A stretch of 64,000 bases of DNA from Patiriisocius marinus (GCF_008974325.1 NZ_BKCG01000005.1:186001-250000); one strand, 5' to 3'. Shown: positions 15,990 through 25,635, counted from the stretch's first letter. Program-made: numbers and translations. Notes: generated from the sequence alone by a model not told the origin.

Positions 15990-17720
15990 TTATTTGATTT
16001 CTTCAATCACGCTTCCACAAGTAAGCATAGCATCTCCATAGTACGGATTACGTATATCTTTTTCTAAACTCATCCAGATGGCTCCTTTATTATTATTTGC
16101 CATAGGACATTTCTGTACGTACAGAGTATTAGAACCTTGCTCTGCATTCATAGCCAGTGCAATTAGGTTTTCATTTAAAATAACAAAGTGTTCTCTTTGA
16201 TTTTCTATATTTTCATTACTTGAAATAGCATCTAGCATTTTGAGGGACTGCTCAAAATGTGATTTTTCCATTTTACCTAAATCATCTGTTTTAATCCCTT
16301 TAAACTTTTTAAATGCCGCTTTTGCGAAAGCGGAAACCTGACCAGCATCACTTGTTACAAAAGCGTCCTTCATCTCTAAATAAGACGTCATAGCTGTTTG
16401 AAGATCTTTCTGAAAAGTTTGAGGTAGGTCAATTTTCATAGCTTGCATATCTGCCATCTCTTCAACAACTTTTCCTTGATTCATCATTGATTTTTTTCCT
16501 TGCAATTGTGCAGCAGCATCTACCGTAAACGTCCCGTTGGTTACAATTTCATCGCCATCTTTTAAACCAGTAGAAACTTGATAATTCTCTCCAGATCTAT
16601 TACCAAGCGTTACTTCTCGCATTTCAAATACAGGTTCATTAGGATTGGTCTTGATATAAACTAATGAGCGTTCTCCTGTCCAAAGAACAGCACTTGCAGG
16701 AATAGTTACGGTTCCAGAAGATGTAGTCTGAGTAGTTCCTTCGATTTTTCCAGTGACAAACATCCCTGGTTTAAATAAATCGTCATTATTACTCAAAGTT
16801 GCTCGTACGGTTACCGTTCTCGTTGCATTATTTAAAACGGGATCTATAAATGAAACGGTCGCATCAAACTCTTTATTTGCATACGCATTTGTAGATACTT
16901 TAATTTTCTGACCTTTTTTAAATTGTGATATTTGATTTTCGTAAGCATCAAACTCTGCCCATACAGAGTTGAGGTTACTTACTCTTAGAATGGGTTGACC
17001 TTGTTTGACATAGTCACCTTCTGCTGCCATAACCATAGCAACGGTTCCAGAAACCGTGGCGTATATTGGGAAATTCTCACGCACTCTGCCAGAGGTTTCG
17101 ATTGCTTCGATTTGTTTATCTGAAAGCTTCCAGAGTTTCAACTTGTTTCGCACTGCTTTATACAATGCAGGTTGCGATTCTTTTAAAGCAGCCGTAGTTA
17201 AAAGTTCTTGTTGAGCAGCTATTAGGTTAGGTGCATAAATAGTGGCCAGTAATTGACCACGATTTACAGTTTGCCCTTCGTAACTTACATTTAGCTTTTC
17301 AATTCTTCCATCAAAATAACTAGCCTGTACAGCATTGTTCTCTTCATTTGTTGCAATTTTTCCTGAAAGTGAAATAATACCATCATCTTCAGAAGTTGCG
17401 CCATTACCTACAATTGTTGTTTGAATATTAGCTAACGCCATTGCATTTTCTGTCATTTTAATCTCGTTTGCAGCTAGACCTTCTGCACTAGATTCTGCTG
17501 GGATTAAATCCATCCCACATATAGGGCAATCGCCTGGTTCTGGTTGCATAATTTGTGGATGCATCGAGCACGTCCACATTTGGTTTGTAGTCTCTTCTGA
17601 ATGGTTGTGAGCTTCAGCAGTTGTATTTATATCTGACGATGGAGAATTACCAAAAAGTAACCATCCTGCTAATAAGCCAATAACTAAAGCAACCCCTATA
17701 TATAGAATATTCTTTTTCAT
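15990..17720 (-). CDS. cusB: CusB-like RND adaptor with heavy-metal-binding and DUF3347 domains
   Basis: 576 aa, longer than a standard adaptor. Order: N-terminal membrane anchor (about 5-25); a heavy-metal-binding domain with WTCSMHPQIMQPEPGDCPICGMDLIP-type Cys/His/Met ligands (about 48-75); the membrane-fusion core (lipoyl, hairpin, beta-barrel, about 95-420); and a C-terminal DUF3347 domain ending in CPMANNNKGAIWMS and NPYYGDAMLTCG. The palindrome at 16316-16333 reads SAFAKAAFKK inside DUF3347. The DUF3347 part is paralogous to the proteins at 26210-26758 and 27238-27840. Its pump partner is probably CusA at 32172-35924, although the genes are 14 kb apart. Role: periplasmic Cu/Ag transfer to the pump. 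Confidence 0.9.
   Translation of the reverse strand: MKKNILYIGVALVIGLLAGWLLFGNSPSSDINTTAEAHNHSEETTNQMWTCSMHPQIMQPEPGDCPICGMDLIPAESSAEGLAANEIKMTENAMALANIQTTIVGNGATSEDDGIISLSGKIATNEENNAVQASYFDGRIEKLNVSYEGQTVNRGQLLATIYAPNLIAAQQELLTTAALKESQPALYKAVRNKLKLWKLSDKQIEAIETSGRVRENFPIYATVSGTVAMVMAAEGDYVKQGQPILRVSNLNSVWAEFDAYENQISQFKKGQKIKVSTNAYANKEFDATVSFIDPVLNNATRTVTVRATLSNNDDLFKPGMFVTGKIEGTTQTTSSGTVTIPASAVLWTGERSLVYIKTNPNEPVFEMREVTLGNRSGENYQVSTGLKDGDEIVTNGTFTVDAAAQLQGKKSMMNQGKVVEEMADMQAMKIDLPQTFQKDLQTAMTSYLEMKDAFVTSDAGQVSAFAKAAFKKFKGIKTDDLGKMEKSHFEQSLKMLDAISSNENIENQREHFVILNENLIALAMNAEQGSNTLYVQKCPMANNNKGAIWMSLEKDIRNPYYGDAMLTCGSVIEEIK
16316..16333. repeat. Interspersed palindrome, copy in the cusB-like gene
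   Basis: CCGCTTTTGCGAAAGCGG, one mismatch from the perfect palindrome, in frame as AFAKA within the DUF3347 domain. Confidence 0.85.
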
Positions 17721-17724
17721 ACTA

Positions 17725-18219
17725 TTATTTCTCGTTTTGTAAACGTTCGATCATCGCATTCATTTCTTCAATCTCCTTACGTTGTGCTTTGATAATATCG
17801 TTGGCCAATTTTTTTACTTCTGGATCTTTAATATCTGCACGCTCACTGGTCAATATTGCTATGGAATGGTGAGGTATCATAGCTTTCATCCAAAGTACGT
17901 CCCCAACAGTAGATTTTTGCTCACGTACTAATCCTAACGCACCAAGAAATAATACAGCACTCCCTATTAAGATGGCGATATTCTTCTTCTTATTTTTATA
18001 CATATCAAGCATAAAAAGCAGCATTATTACAGCCATTGTAGAAATACCCAGACAAACCATATAAAATCTGGTAAGGCTAAATCTTACGTGGTCAAACTCA
18101 TACGTATTTAAATACATTGTAATATACATTGCTATAAATGATGCTCCCAGCATCAAAAAAAACTTTGTGTATTGGCTCATTCCCTCTTTGTTGTTTTTGT
18201 GTTCCATTGAATTTTCCAT
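17725..18219 (-). CDS. DUF305 membrane protein
   Basis: 164 aa. Three TM helices in the first 100 residues (FFLMLGASFIAMYITMYL, then FYMVCLGISTMAVIMLLFML and IAILIGSAVLFLGALGLV) followed by a DUF305 motif region, MKAMIPHHSIAILTSE and DPEVKKLANDIIKAQRKEIEEM. Family knowledge: DUF305 proteins carry conserved His/Met and are often found in copper loci. A 4-bp gap separates it from the CusB-like gene, so it belongs to the same operon. The start could also be the Met at residue 5 (MEHKNNKEG). Inferred role: copper handling at the cytoplasmic membrane. Confidence 0.85.
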   Translation of the reverse strand: MENSMEHKNNKEGMSQYTKFFLMLGASFIAMYITMYLNTYEFDHVRFSLTRFYMVCLGISTMAVIMLLFMLDMYKNKKKNIAILIGSAVLFLGALGLVREQKSTVGDVLWMKAMIPHHSIAILTSERADIKDPEVKKLANDIIKAQRKEIEEMNAMIERLQNEK

Positions 18220-18240
18220 AATAGTTAATTTTAGTGTTAA

Positions 18241-18951
18241 TTATTTACGTTTATTTTTATTCATTTTTCTAACAGTAGGCGAACTTGTATACCACAGTAA
18301 AAACCCGCTGAGTACTGTTATTAATCCTAAAAGTGAAAAAGCTCTTAGGACTATTGTATTAAAATTGTCTCGCCCTTGATAGTCCATTGTATGGGTCATC
18401 CATAAGAAGTCGAACCAGCGCCAATCTCGATGACGTACTGTTTGAAAAGCCCCATTCTCAATTGCCACATAAGCCTTAAGGTTTTCATCAGTTCTATATG
18501 AAATCTCATAAGCTGGCAAAGGTCTTCCGCGATACTCGTGATGATCGCCAACAGTTTCAATCCTTTGTATTTGGTTAAATTCTAAATCAGACAACATATA
18601 ACGCTCCGCTACTTTTATTGCTTCCTGTTCTGTGAGTTTATCTTTTTTTACTCCTGTAAGCGCATTATAAAGTGTTGCTTCATTAATCCAATAGTAAGGT
18701 GCATCTGCTATTTCAAGAAGCTCTAGTGATCTAATAGGCTCTTGAATACCTAATTGAGAACTTCCCAACAAATCCACAAATGCAGCTTGCTCAGGATTTT
18801 CTTTTTTAAATTGGTCACCGTGAATCTCATCAATATCCGTCCAACTAAAGTACATTCCGCTAATAGTCCACATCAAAAATTGAACGCCTAAAAAGAGGCC
18901 CAAATAGCGATGTGCTTTTCTAATTTTAAGAGCTGTCTTTCTTTTAACCAT
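18241..18951 (-). CDS. PepSY-domain membrane protein
   Basis: 236 aa. N-terminal RKAHRYLGLFLGVQFLMWTISGMYFSW is the TM helix of PepSY-associated proteins. A periplasmic PepSY-like region follows (about 60-175, with a second PepSY pattern around AIKVAERYM), and a second TM lies near the C terminus (FSLLGLITVLSGFLLWYTS). It is 1 bp from the DUF2911 gene stop-start junction and in the same run as CopA. Family knowledge: single-domain PepSY proteins in Bacteroidota are associated with iron/copper uptake or reduction. The exact reaction is unknown. Confidence 0.82.
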   Translation of the reverse strand: MVKRKTALKIRKAHRYLGLFLGVQFLMWTISGMYFSWTDIDEIHGDQFKKENPEQAAFVDLLGSSQLGIQEPIRSLELLEIADAPYYWINEATLYNALTGVKKDKLTEQEAIKVAERYMLSDLEFNQIQRIETVGDHHEYRGRPLPAYEISYRTDENLKAYVAIENGAFQTVRHRDWRWFDFLWMTHTMDYQGRDNFNTIVLRAFSLLGLITVLSGFLLWYTSSPTVRKMNKNKRK

Positions 18952-18952
18952 T

Positions 18953-19540
18953 TTAGTTTACTTCAAATGGAAATTCAACAATGACCTTTTCCCAACTTAA
19001 ACTAATTGTGCCTGATGTATTGTTAACCTTAGTTACTTTGTACTCTAGATGTTCCTTGATTTCTTCGGAAATTTTAGGGGCTACTTTAAATCGCAATACA
19101 TCATTATTCTCGTCATATTCATCCTTACCGTGTTGGTCCCAATTGGTATTAAAAATGATTGTCCATTCTTCTTGATTAGGAATAACAAAGAATCCATACT
19201 TTCCAGCATTCAATACTTTTCCATCAATGGTTAAATCTTTATTTGTTTCCATCCAAGTTGCATTATGTGCACCTGCCTGCCAAACAGCGTCATAAGGAAG
19301 TAATCCTCCAAAAACGATTCGATTACGAACTCCGGGCGATGAATAGTCAAAATGGATGTGTGCATCTCCCACCATTGCCATTGTACTTGTATGTGGACTC
19401 AATGGTTTTTTCTTATCTGGTTCAGCACTTTTTGTTTTTTGCTCCGTCGTTTCTTCACTCTGTGGTTCTTGCGCATTCTTTGAAGTTTCTTTACAAGAGA
19501 CTAAGAGGATAAGGCATAAAAGAATGATACTGTTTTTCAT
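18953..19540 (-). CDS. DUF2911 lipoprotein
   Basis: 195 aa. Signal peptide with lipobox LLVSCKE (Cys about 16), a charged Glu/Lys linker, then a DUF2911 domain (about 60-195) with FGGLLPYDAVWQAGAHNAT and IIFNTNWDQHGKDEYDEN. It lies between copA (11 bp) and the PepSY gene (1 bp), so it is part of the copper operon. DUF2911 has no established biochemical function; membership of this operon is the only clue. Periplasmic or outer-membrane location is inferred from the lipobox. Confidence 0.85.
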   Translation of the reverse strand: MKNSIILLCLILLVSCKETSKNAQEPQSEETTEQKTKSAEPDKKKPLSPHTSTMAMVGDAHIHFDYSSPGVRNRIVFGGLLPYDAVWQAGAHNATWMETNKDLTIDGKVLNAGKYGFFVIPNQEEWTIIFNTNWDQHGKDEYDENNDVLRFKVAPKISEEIKEHLEYKVTKVNNTSGTISLSWEKVIVEFPFEVN

Positions 19541-19551
19541 ATAAGTATGGT

Positions 19552-22056
19552 TTAGTTAATTGATTTTGTTTTAAGTCTAAGTGCATTCACGATTACAGAA
19601 ACCGAGCTAAAGCTCATTGCCAATGCAGCAATCATAGGCGAGAGTAGAATTCCGAAAAACGGGAACAATACTCCTGCTGCAATAGGTACACCGAGTGTGT
19701 TATATATCAAAGCAAAAAATAGATTTTGCTTAATATTCCGCATTACTTTATGGCTTAAATTCCTTGCTTTTACGATGCCGTGCAAATCTCCTTTTACAAG
19801 CGTTATCATCGCACTTTCAATAGCGACATCTGTTCCCGTACCCATTGCAATACCTACATCACTCTTAGCGAGTGCTGGTGCGTCGTTGATACCGTCGCCC
19901 GCCATTGCTACGACTTTGCCTTGTTCCTGTAATTTTTTGACTTCATCAAGTTTGTTCTCGGGTAACATTCCTGCCATAAAGTTTGCAAGGTTCAATTCAC
20001 TCGCTACGGCTTGAGCTGTATCGTGATTATCGCCCGTAAGCATAATGACATCAATACCTTTTTCTTGAAGTTCCTTAATTGCCTTAGCGCTTGTTTCTTT
20101 GATTTTATCGCCTATTACTACATATCCTAAAACATCGCCATCAATGGATAGATACGAAACTGTCTTACCTTGTTTCTGAAAAGATTTTGCTTCGGTTTGC
20201 ATTTCAGAGGATAGCGTAGCATTTGCGTACTCCATCATCTTTGCATTTCCCAAATCGAGTTTTTTTCCATCAACTGTTCCTTCTACGCCTTTTCCTGTTA
20301 CTGCGCTAAAGTTTTCGGTTTTGGATATTTCAGTTTTCTGTTCCTTTCCATATTTCACGGTAGCTTCGGCAAGTGGATGCTCGCTGGAACTGTTTAGGGA
20401 TGCGATAAAATTTAGAATCTCGCTTTCGCGAAAGCGGTCTCCAAAAACACCTATTTTCTCTACCGTTGGTTTTCCTTCCGTTATGGTTCCTGTTTTATCC
20501 ACGATGAGCGTGTCTACCTTATCCATTTTTTCGAGCGCTTCGGCATTTTTAATCAGCACTCCGTTTTGAGCACCTTTACCCACGCCCACCATTACTGACA
20601 TAGGTGTAGCCAATCCTAAAGCGCAAGGGCAAGCAATAATCAATACCGCGATGGCATTGACCAATGCATAGACATATGCAGGTTCTGGACCCCAAATTGC
20701 CCAAACCGCAAATGTGATGAGTGAAATAACAACTACAACTGGAACAAAATAACCTGAAACCGTGTCTGCTAATTTCTGAATGGGTGCACGACTGCGACTG
20801 GCATCGTTTACCATATGTATAATTTGGGAAAGCAAGGTGTCGCTACCTACTTTTTCGGCTTTCATTAAAAAAGACTGGTTTCCGTTAATTGTACCGCTGC
20901 TCACTTTATCACCTTCAACTTTATCGACAGGTATTGGCTCGCCAGAAATCATCGACTCATCCACAGTTGTTTTGCCTTCAGTAATCTTACCATCTACAGG
21001 AATTTTATCGCCCGGCTTCACTCGTAGTATATCGCCTTTTTCAATCTGGTCAATAGAAACTTCTTCTTCATTTCCATTAACTACTTTAATTGCTTTATTG
21101 GGTGCGAGCTTTAATAATTCCTTTACTGCGGAATTGGTTTTACTATGCGCACGGGCTTCCAAAACTTGACCCATCAATACCAATGTGAGAATTACGGTAG
21201 CGGCCTCAAAATAAACGTGAACCGCACCAGATGCTGTTTTGAATTGTTCGGGGAAAAAATCTGGAAACAACATTCCAAAAACACTAAAAAGCCACGCAAC
21301 GCCGGCACCTATGCCAATAAGCGTGAACATATTGAGATTCCAAGTTTTGATGCTTCGGTAGGCACGCTCAAAAAACATCCAAGTGGCATAAAACACAACT
21401 GGAATAGATAGCCCGAATTGAATCCAGTTCCACCATTTTTGCTCCATTATATCGTATAATGGATTATTAGGAATCATTTCACTCATAGCGATTATGAAAA
21501 TAGGTAGTGTGAAGGCTACAGCAACCCAAAACTTCTTTACTAACTTTTTATACGTTTTTTCTTCTGCTGAACTATCGGCTTCCATTGGGACTAAATCCAT
21601 TCCGCAAATAGGGCAAGCTCCAGCTTCGTCTTTTACGACTTCTGGGTGCATTGGGCAGGTCCATTGTTCTGAAGTTACTACTGATAGATTTTGCTCTTCG
21701 ACCAAATCCATACCGCAGACAGGACAATCGCCTGGCTTGTCATAGGTTTTATCGCCTTCGCAATGCATTGGGCAATAGAAGGTGCCAGCTCCTTTACCTT
21801 TTGGTTCTTCTTTATTTGCCTTTTTTGTATGGTGTTGGTGTTCTTCTGAATTATGAATACTATATCGACCACCATCATTTTGTAAAGCCTCTTGAAACGT
21901 CTCTATTGCAATGTGAGATTCCATTTCGATTGTAGCTTCTGCTTTCTCTAAATTTACCGAGGCGTTAGTAACACCTTCCACTTTAGAAAGTGTTTGCTCT
22001 ACGTGATTTCGACAACCGTTGCAGGTCATTCCTTGTATGTGATAGGTGTGTTTCAT
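19552..22056 (-). CDS. copA: Cu+-exporting P1B-type ATPase CopA with extra Cys/His metal-binding modules
   Basis: 834 aa. N-terminal HMA domain (GMTCNGCRNHVE, CxxC) followed by two heavy-metal-binding modules of the form YCPMH...CPVCGMDL and WTCPMHPEV...CPICGMDLVP (about 92-160). Then the P-type core: SGEPIPVDK actuator loop, CPCALGLATPM in the metal-binding TM, DKTGTITEG, SSEHPLAEA, MAGDGINDAPAL, and MSFSSVSVIVNALRLK in the last TM, all copper-type signatures. The palindrome at 20421-20436 is read in a different frame, as RFRES. It pumps cytoplasmic Cu+ to the periplasm, where the oxidase at 27872-30322 and the Cus system act. Confidence 0.95.
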   Translation of the reverse strand: MKHTYHIQGMTCNGCRNHVEQTLSKVEGVTNASVNLEKAEATIEMESHIAIETFQEALQNDGGRYSIHNSEEHQHHTKKANKEEPKGKGAGTFYCPMHCEGDKTYDKPGDCPVCGMDLVEEQNLSVVTSEQWTCPMHPEVVKDEAGACPICGMDLVPMEADSSAEEKTYKKLVKKFWVAVAFTLPIFIIAMSEMIPNNPLYDIMEQKWWNWIQFGLSIPVVFYATWMFFERAYRSIKTWNLNMFTLIGIGAGVAWLFSVFGMLFPDFFPEQFKTASGAVHVYFEAATVILTLVLMGQVLEARAHSKTNSAVKELLKLAPNKAIKVVNGNEEEVSIDQIEKGDILRVKPGDKIPVDGKITEGKTTVDESMISGEPIPVDKVEGDKVSSGTINGNQSFLMKAEKVGSDTLLSQIIHMVNDASRSRAPIQKLADTVSGYFVPVVVVISLITFAVWAIWGPEPAYVYALVNAIAVLIIACPCALGLATPMSVMVGVGKGAQNGVLIKNAEALEKMDKVDTLIVDKTGTITEGKPTVEKIGVFGDRFRESEILNFIASLNSSSEHPLAEATVKYGKEQKTEISKTENFSAVTGKGVEGTVDGKKLDLGNAKMMEYANATLSSEMQTEAKSFQKQGKTVSYLSIDGDVLGYVVIGDKIKETSAKAIKELQEKGIDVIMLTGDNHDTAQAVASELNLANFMAGMLPENKLDEVKKLQEQGKVVAMAGDGINDAPALAKSDVGIAMGTGTDVAIESAMITLVKGDLHGIVKARNLSHKVMRNIKQNLFFALIYNTLGVPIAAGVLFPFFGILLSPMIAALAMSFSSVSVIVNALRLKTKSIN
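20421..20436. repeat. Interspersed palindrome, copy in copA
   Basis: Perfect 16-bp CGCTTTCGCGAAAGCG inside copA, read as RFRES rather than AFAKA. Confidence 0.88.
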
Positions 22057-22069
22057 AATTTTCTAAATT

Positions 22070-23425
22070 TTACATTTTCATCATTCCCTCATCATCCATC
22101 TTCATTTCCATATGCATGTTACCATCACTATCAGTATGAGATTTCATAAAAAGGAATTGAAAAAGGAATATAAGAATGATACCTATTCCTGCTACTATAA
22201 GCACGAAGGGGTCGTTTATATATTTTAAATAAATGAATGCAGATAAAATAACTACATCCATTACTATTGCTATTATAGGAATAACTGGATTAAATTTTAC
22301 TTCTGTTCTAAGATGTCTAAATAGTCCCCAGTGAATTGCAATATCCATTATCAGATAAAAGATTGCACCTATGGAAGCTATACGAGTTAAGTCAAACAAA
22401 ATAGTCAAAAGTATTGCCAAAGAAACCGTGAAAATGAGTGCTGGATTTTTAAGTTTTTGAATGATGTTTAAATTGGGCACTTGTTTCATACTACTTAACA
22501 TTCCTAACATTCTTGAAGCGGAATATACACTAGCTATTACCCCAGATACCGTAGCAATAATTGCAAGAATAATTGTTAATATAGAACCCCATTCGCCAAA
22601 TATTGGTTTTGCTGCCGCCGCCAAAGCATAATCTTTTGCTATAATTATTTCTTCAACACCTAATGCTCCAGCAACTGATAAGGCCAAAACAACATAAATA
22701 ATGGTGCATATAACTATTGAAATAATTATGGAACGCCCAACATTCTTATGTGGATTTTTAATATCCCCTCCCTGATTCGTAATAGTTGTAAATCCTTTAA
22801 AGGCAAGTATAGATAAAGCCAAAGCAGCTATAAAACCGAAACCTTCGGGTAAGGATTGACTACTACTCGCTACATAATTCCCCGTGATGGTCGGTAAGCC
22901 TGAAATAATCAATCCTGAAACTGCCAACAGTACAATGCCAATTACTTTAATAATTGCTGTAAACGTAGCCGTAGTTTCAATAATCTTGTTACCGGATATA
23001 TTTATAATGTAAGCGAGACCTATAAGAACCACACCTAATACTGCTGCATATCCTGAATATTCCTGTGGAAATAGTCGCAATGCATAAGCTCCAAAAGTAC
23101 CTGCAACTAAACTCTCTGCAACTACCATAGACACGTACATTAATAATGAGAAAGACCCAGCAGCAGTACCTGGTCCATACGCTTTTGTTAAAAATTTTGC
23201 AACACCTCCAGATGAAGGATACGCGTTTGAAAATTTTACATAAGAATAAGAACTGAACCCAACCACGATGGCACCTGCAATAAAAGCAATGGGAAACAAA
23301 TCGCCTACCAACTCTGCTATTTGACCCATTAAGACAAAAATACCAGCACCTATCATCACGCCTGTGCCTAATGATACAGAGCCTATTAATGAAAGTTTTT
23401 GATTATTTATTTTTGGTGGTTTCAT
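22070..23425 (-). CDS. APC-superfamily amino-acid/polyamine permease with Met/His-rich tail
   Basis: 451 aa, about 12 TM helices. The N-terminal GSVSLGTGVMIGAGIFVLMG is the APC helix-1 signature, and TNQGGDIKNPHKNVGRSI is the conserved helix-6 to loop segment. The last 25 residues are HTDSDGNMHMEMKMDDEG plus further Met, an unusual Met/His/Asp tail suited to binding Cu or another soft metal. It is 14 bp downstream-coupled between copA and the small protein gene at 23427. Substrate unknown; the operon context suggests a role under metal stress (inference). Confidence 0.85.
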   Translation of the reverse strand: MKPPKINNQKLSLIGSVSLGTGVMIGAGIFVLMGQIAELVGDLFPIAFIAGAIVVGFSSYSYVKFSNAYPSSGGVAKFLTKAYGPGTAAGSFSLLMYVSMVVAESLVAGTFGAYALRLFPQEYSGYAAVLGVVLIGLAYIINISGNKIIETTATFTAIIKVIGIVLLAVSGLIISGLPTITGNYVASSSQSLPEGFGFIAALALSILAFKGFTTITNQGGDIKNPHKNVGRSIIISIVICTIIYVVLALSVAGALGVEEIIIAKDYALAAAAKPIFGEWGSILTIILAIIATVSGVIASVYSASRMLGMLSSMKQVPNLNIIQKLKNPALIFTVSLAILLTILFDLTRIASIGAIFYLIMDIAIHWGLFRHLRTEVKFNPVIPIIAIVMDVVILSAFIYLKYINDPFVLIVAGIGIILIFLFQFLFMKSHTDSDGNMHMEMKMDDEGMMKM

Positions 23426-23426
23426 T

Positions 23427-23720
23427 TTATCTTAATTTTTTTCGCATAGCTTCGGAAATGTTCTCGGCATAGACACCATAGGCATCTACTAATAAGCCTT
23501 TAATTCCTTTTTTAGAAGATATAGCGTAAAGCACACTATTGTCGTCGGTACTGCTCATACCTTCAAAGCGATACATCTTATCAACCTCAAAATCTTCTGG
23601 GTGTAATTTTAATTTTAAAGAATTGCATTCTATATGTCCCGAGCATATATTGAAATCATAGGTATAGCCATCAGCTTTTAAACTGTTCATAGCCTCTGAA
23701 AGAGTATCGTAATTTTTCAT
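23427..23720 (-). CDS. Small conserved Bacteroidota protein of unknown function
   Basis: 97 aa, no signal peptide or TM. It starts MKNYDTLSEAMNSLKADGYTYDF and contains LYAISSKKGIKGLLVDAYGVY. Homologues of this look are often labelled phosphoribosylpyrophosphate synthetase in databases, but the protein is far too short and lacks the PRPP-binding motif, so that label should not be used. It sits 1 bp from both neighbours (permease and universal stress protein), indicating one transcript. Confidence 0.75.
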   Translation of the reverse strand: MKNYDTLSEAMNSLKADGYTYDFNICSGHIECNSLKLKLHPEDFEVDKMYRFEGMSSTDDNSVLYAISSKKGIKGLLVDAYGVYAENISEAMRKKLR

Positions 23721-23721
23721 A

Positions 23722-24555
23722 TTATAGATGAACTGTCATCACTGGTTTTTTTGAATGATTCGTTACATCTTCGGCAATACTCTTTGAAAACATACTTGAT
23801 AATCCCTTTCTGCTATGGGTATACATTACAATTAAATCTACATCAATGGATTCTTCAAATTTTTGGATACCACTTTCTACATTAGTTTCACTATAAACGT
23901 GCATCTGATAGTTTTCCAAGTTTGGGAAATGCTTTATGAAATCTTTAATAGGCTCCAAACCATCTTCAACGCTATTAAAATCTGTTGTTGTGTTGATGTT
24001 TAACAAGTGTATTTTTGAATTACATTTTTTTGAAATTTCTTCAACTGTTTTAAATGCATTGGAAATATCTTCCTTAAAGTCTGACACAAATGCAATATTT
24101 TTAAAAGGAAATATTACTTCATTTTCCTTAACAACCAAAATAGGCACACGAGTATTCCGAATAATCTTTTGGGCGTTACTACCCAATAATTTACTTAAGA
24201 ATCCTTTTTGAATACCTTTACTTCCAGTTACAATAAAATCGTGATGAAAATCGTGAGAATGTTCTACAATTGCTTGATTGTCTGATACAAATTGTAAAAA
24301 GGTTCTTGATTTTAAACCCTTATGTTCTGCCTCCATATCTAATGCTCTTAATTTACTTTTGGCATCACCTATTGCTGCAAGCGTATCAGGATAATTACTT
24401 TCCTTTTCCTTATCGAGTTTTACCCAATCTACAGGTGTATGCAATTGATGTAAAAAATGAATTTCGGATTTGAAAAGTGTTGCGATTTTAATAGCCAGTT
24501 TTGCTGCTTTATCGCAATTATCTGAAAAGTCTGTGGGCACTAATATGTTTTTCAT
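23722..24555 (-). CDS. Universal stress protein, tandem UspA domains
   Basis: 277 aa, two UspA domains (about 1-145 and 150-277). Domain 1 starts MKNILVPTDFSDNCDKAAKLA and has VTGSKGIQKGFLSKLLGSNAQKI, the ATP-binding G-2x-G-9x-G-S-like pattern. Domain 2 ends VMYTHSRKGLSSMFSKSIAEDV. Cytoplasmic, probably nucleotide-binding. It lies in the accessory part of the copper operon; USP genes commonly accompany permease and channel genes in stress islands. Exact role unknown. Confidence 0.9.
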   Translation of the reverse strand: MKNILVPTDFSDNCDKAAKLAIKIATLFKSEIHFLHQLHTPVDWVKLDKEKESNYPDTLAAIGDAKSKLRALDMEAEHKGLKSRTFLQFVSDNQAIVEHSHDFHHDFIVTGSKGIQKGFLSKLLGSNAQKIIRNTRVPILVVKENEVIFPFKNIAFVSDFKEDISNAFKTVEEISKKCNSKIHLLNINTTTDFNSVEDGLEPIKDFIKHFPNLENYQMHVYSETNVESGIQKFEESIDVDLIVMYTHSRKGLSSMFSKSIAEDVTNHSKKPVMTVHL

Positions 24556-24580
24556 AACATCTATTTAACAATCAATTGAA

Positions 24581-25066
24581 TTATAACTTTTTAAATGAAG
24601 TATGTGAGTGTATGATTTTCCATTTGCCTTCTATTTTTTCTAAAATAGAAGTAGCAACTCCTTTACTTTTAATGGTTCGCTCCTCTGTCCCTTTAGCCTT
24701 GTCACCTTTTAAAACTATCTTATACAGGTAATTTTCAGTTGTATATGCATACGGTAAATTGACATTTGCATTAATTTTATAATCTGAAAATGTAAAACTT
24801 TTAAAGTGACCTAATTCTGGACCTAGATGCCCATTAATGTACTCTTTATAAGTGCCCTCTACTTTACCTTGTTCAAAAATTGTAGCATCCTCCGTAAAAA
24901 GTTCGAAAGTACCGTCTGTAGTCAGGTTTTGAATGGCATCTTTATACGACTTCATCACTTCTATGACCGCTTGTTCTTCTGTATCCACATCGGCATTTTG
25001 ACTGTTGATTTGACTAGTCACAAATAACAATAGCGTTAATAATGTTGTAAGTTTTACTGTTTTCAT
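24581..25066 (-). CDS. Secreted NTF2-like (DUF4440/SnoaL-type) protein
   Basis: 161 aa with a signal peptide (LLTLLLFVTSQINSQNADV). The rest has the NTF2-like pattern: helical start AVIEVMKSYKDAIQN, then FELFTEDATIFEQGKVEGTYKEYINGHLGPEL and a beta-sheet end with GKWKIIHSHTSF. The fold is used for binding small ligands or for catalysis; no catalytic residue can be assigned. Minus strand, between the USP and channel genes, with short gaps (25 and 20 bp). Confidence 0.8.
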   Translation of the reverse strand: MKTVKLTTLLTLLLFVTSQINSQNADVDTEEQAVIEVMKSYKDAIQNLTTDGTFELFTEDATIFEQGKVEGTYKEYINGHLGPELGHFKSFTFSDYKINANVNLPYAYTTENYLYKIVLKGDKAKGTEERTIKSKGVATSILEKIEGKWKIIHSHTSFKKL

Positions 25067-25086
25067 ACTGTTTTTTCTTTAAAGGG

Positions 25087-25635
25087 TTATTTATTCACTC
25101 TAATTCTATTCACATTTGCGATACCAAAAACCAACACGAAAAATCTAAGTAATACCTCAAGTGTTACTAAAATTTTAGCAGGAACCGTTATTGGAACTAT
25201 ATCTCCAAATCCTACAGATGAAAATGTAATAAGGCTGAAATAGGATAAATCGAAAAATACCGAGAGTCCATTATTTCCAATGCCATTGTTGACTTTAAAA
25301 TGAGTAGGGTCCAAAAATTGTAATGCTGTAAAATCTATTGCAAACGAGAATATAACCAACACAATCAAATATCCGAACAGCACCAATACGTGACTCAAGA
25401 GATGACTTTGAGCAATTATTTTCATCAACTGATTAAAGGACAAGGCTATAATAAACCCAATTTTAATCAATGTTAAAACTAAAATTATAATTGTAACGTA
25501 AGACGCATCAAGACTAGGCATAGCGTACAGTTCGACTACCGAAGCGATAAGCAGCACTAATAGCACATACTTAGAACCATAGAATAGCTGCCCATAAAAC
25601 GCAGTTGTAGTTTCTATGTCTTTTTCTTTACCCAT
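25087..25635 (-). CDS. Potassium-channel-like two-TM ion channel
   Basis: 182 aa. Two N-terminal TM helices (about 20-65), a third at about 75-100, then a pore loop with selectivity-filter-like TFSSVGFGDIVP followed by a final TM helix (LEVLLRFFVLVFGIANVNRIR). The filter GFGD replaces the canonical GYGD, as in some bacterial K+ channels. No RCK/TrkA ligand-binding domain. Family: ion_trans_2. Its place in a metal operon is unusual, and the link may be membrane potential under metal stress (inference). Confidence 0.83.
   Translation of the reverse strand: MGKEKDIETTTAFYGQLFYGSKYVLLVLLIASVVELYAMPSLDASYVTIIILVLTLIKIGFIIALSFNQLMKIIAQSHLLSHVLVLFGYLIVLVIFSFAIDFTALQFLDPTHFKVNNGIGNNGLSVFFDLSYFSLITFSSVGFGDIVPITVPAKILVTLEVLLRFFVLVFGIANVNRIRVNK

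Noticed and set aside
23427-23720. Labelling as phosphoribosylpyrophosphate synthetase
   Set aside because: 97 aa is far too short and the PRPP-binding and catalytic motifs are absent; the name likely spread by annotation transfer.
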